The notes under the pieces were generated by a model that saw only the letters and a list, made by a program, of their open reading frames with translations, made no database searches and was not told the origin of the DNA. From Pseudomonas mosselii (GTDB lineage: Bacteria > Pseudomonadota > Gammaproteobacteria > Pseudomonadales > Pseudomonadaceae), in NCBI RefSeq assembly GCF_003205295.1, contig NZ_QJRP01000025.1:1-64000 (forward strand): DNA of 64,000 nucleotides, in the 5' to 3' direction. Shown here in pieces: positions 62,863-64,000 of this stretch (positions are counted from its first letter, which is position 1; each line of letters begins with the position of its first letter). Both the position numbers and the translations under genes were made by a program.

Positions 62863-63468
62863 TCACGGCTGGCGTTCCGCCACGGCGCGCAGGGTCTTCA
62901 GGGTGACCATCGGCGCATCCACGACGAAGCGGTTGGCCAGCCAGCCGGGCACATCACCGGCCGGGTCGGCGCGCAGTTGATAGGTAACCTCGGTCTCGCG
63001 CTCGCCCAGCGGGCGCATGATCCACTCGCCGCTGAGCCGGCGCACCCGGATCAGCCCGGGCGCGGCCGGCACTCGTCCGGGCTCGGCGCTCAGGTGGCGG
63101 ACCAGGGTGTCGTCGTCGAGGCGCTCGGTGCGTACCTTGAGCACCATGTCGCGGGGCTTGGCCGGCCAGGGCAGGGCGGTGGTGAGGTAGACCCAGGTGG
63201 TGTCGCCGTCCACCTCCAGCAGACGCATGTCGGCGCAGGCGTACAGCCATTTGCAGGCCACACGCAGGTTCTCCTGCAGGTCGGTGAGGGTGCGCAGGCT
63301 GGCCTTGATCCGGGTGATGCCGCGGAACTGCTGATAGGCCGAACCGTCAACGCTGCTCAGGTAGACATCGATGCCGTCTTCCTGGTGGGCGAGTTGCCAG
63401 TCGTCTGCCCACGGCAAGGTGCCCGGCAGCAGGAGCAGCAGGACAAACAGAGGGCGCAGGTGGGGCAT
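62863..63468 (-). CDS. Exported START-domain protein
   Basis: The 201-aa precursor has a signal peptide (MPHLRPLFVLLLLLPGTLPW, cleavage near WA-DDW) and a START-like lipid-binding domain (WQLAHQEDGIDVYLSSVDGS, LPWPAKPRDMVLKVRTERLD, TEVTYQLRADPAGDVPGWLA). Similar proteins occur across Pseudomonas; the ligand is unknown. Confidence 0.83.
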   Translation of the reverse strand: MPHLRPLFVLLLLLPGTLPWADDWQLAHQEDGIDVYLSSVDGSAYQQFRGITRIKASLRTLTDLQENLRVACKWLYACADMRLLEVDGDTTWVYLTTALPWPAKPRDMVLKVRTERLDDDTLVRHLSAEPGRVPAAPGLIRVRRLSGEWIMRPLGERETEVTYQLRADPAGDVPGWLANRFVVDAPMVTLKTLRAVAERQP

Positions 63469-63516
63469 GGCGGGGACGCCGAAGGGGGAAGGTCCGATCA
63501 GTATGGATCAAGACCA

Positions 63517-63542
63517 GCAGGAGCGGGCGTGCCCGCTCCTGC
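63517..63542. repeat. Perfect palindrome, REP-like hairpin
   Basis: GCAGGAGCGGGC and its exact complement GCCCGCTCCTGC are separated by GT, a 12-bp stem. It is a short form of the REP motif and lies between two minus-strand genes, so it may end or protect the ureidoglycine aminohydrolase transcript. Confidence 0.7.
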
Positions 63543-63548
63543 ATCGTA

Positions 63549-64000
<452 letters not shown>

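Noticed and set aside
63517..63542. Palindrome considered as an operator for the START-domain or allE genes
   Set aside because: The sequence is the GGAGCGGGC core of the local REP family, which explains it better.

Overview
The window looks like a chromosomal stretch of a Pseudomonas putida-group bacterium. GC content is high and genes are tightly packed on both strands. The same inverted pair of REP sequences (ends reading GTAGGAGCGGCCTTG or GTGGGAGCGGG) recurs between genes, and the families are typical of this group: quinohemoprotein amine dehydrogenase, OprD porin, MvaT/Tur-type H-NS protein and curlin genes.

Left part (1-6.9 kb): the broken end of an IS3-type insertion sequence sits inside a long inverted-repeat element of about 670 bp. 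Next comes a minus-strand operon of two paralogous secreted proteins of unknown family (448 and 744 aa) followed by curlin subunits csgB and csgA. A perfect sigma-54 promoter precedes the operon. No curli secretion genes (csgE/F/G) are present in the window.

Amine oxidation block (6.9-25.3 kb): a sigma-54 enhancer-binding regulator and the full set for quinohemoprotein amine dehydrogenase. This comprises maturation and export genes qhpF-qhpE-qhpG, structural and modification genes qhpA-qhpD-qhpC-qhpB, an aldehyde dehydrogenase and a porin. An acyl-CoA synthetase, a TetR regulator, an acyl-CoA dehydrogenase and a 3-hydroxyisobutyryl-CoA hydrolase-like gene follow. Together they suggest primary amine -> aldehyde -> acid -> acyl-CoA -> short-chain acyl-CoA breakdown. 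Two sigma-54-type promoters lie in the intergenic region between the aldehyde dehydrogenase gene and qhpA.

Nitrogen and peptide catabolism (25.7-37.6 kb): two paralogous LuxR regulators, an aldehyde dehydrogenase, a class III aminotransferase, an amino acid permease and a DmpA-type aminopeptidase. Between the aminotransferase and the second LuxR gene lies a compositionally different three-gene cassette (29.7-34.0 kb) with overlapping genes: a GHSTG alpha/beta hydrolase, a caspase-like (C14) protease and a 539-aa protein I cannot assign. This is the best candidate for an undescribed, possibly defensive, system.

Right part (37.8-64 kb): sugar-acid/glycerate use (MFS transporter, CdaR, glycerate kinase); a GGDEF-EAL protein overlapping a PhnD-like binding protein gene; housekeeping and small genes (HisN-like, GloA, MvaT-like, OprD-like, CobF). 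A locus resembling the P. aeruginosa PUMA3/Hxc region follows (vreA-vreI-vreR plus hxcW, hxcU, hxcP only), with a Pho-box-like site in front. The window ends with GNAT, LysE, alpha/beta hydrolase, EmrAB-type efflux, a START-domain protein and a partial ureidoglycine aminohydrolase. I saw no tRNA, rRNA or CRISPR array.
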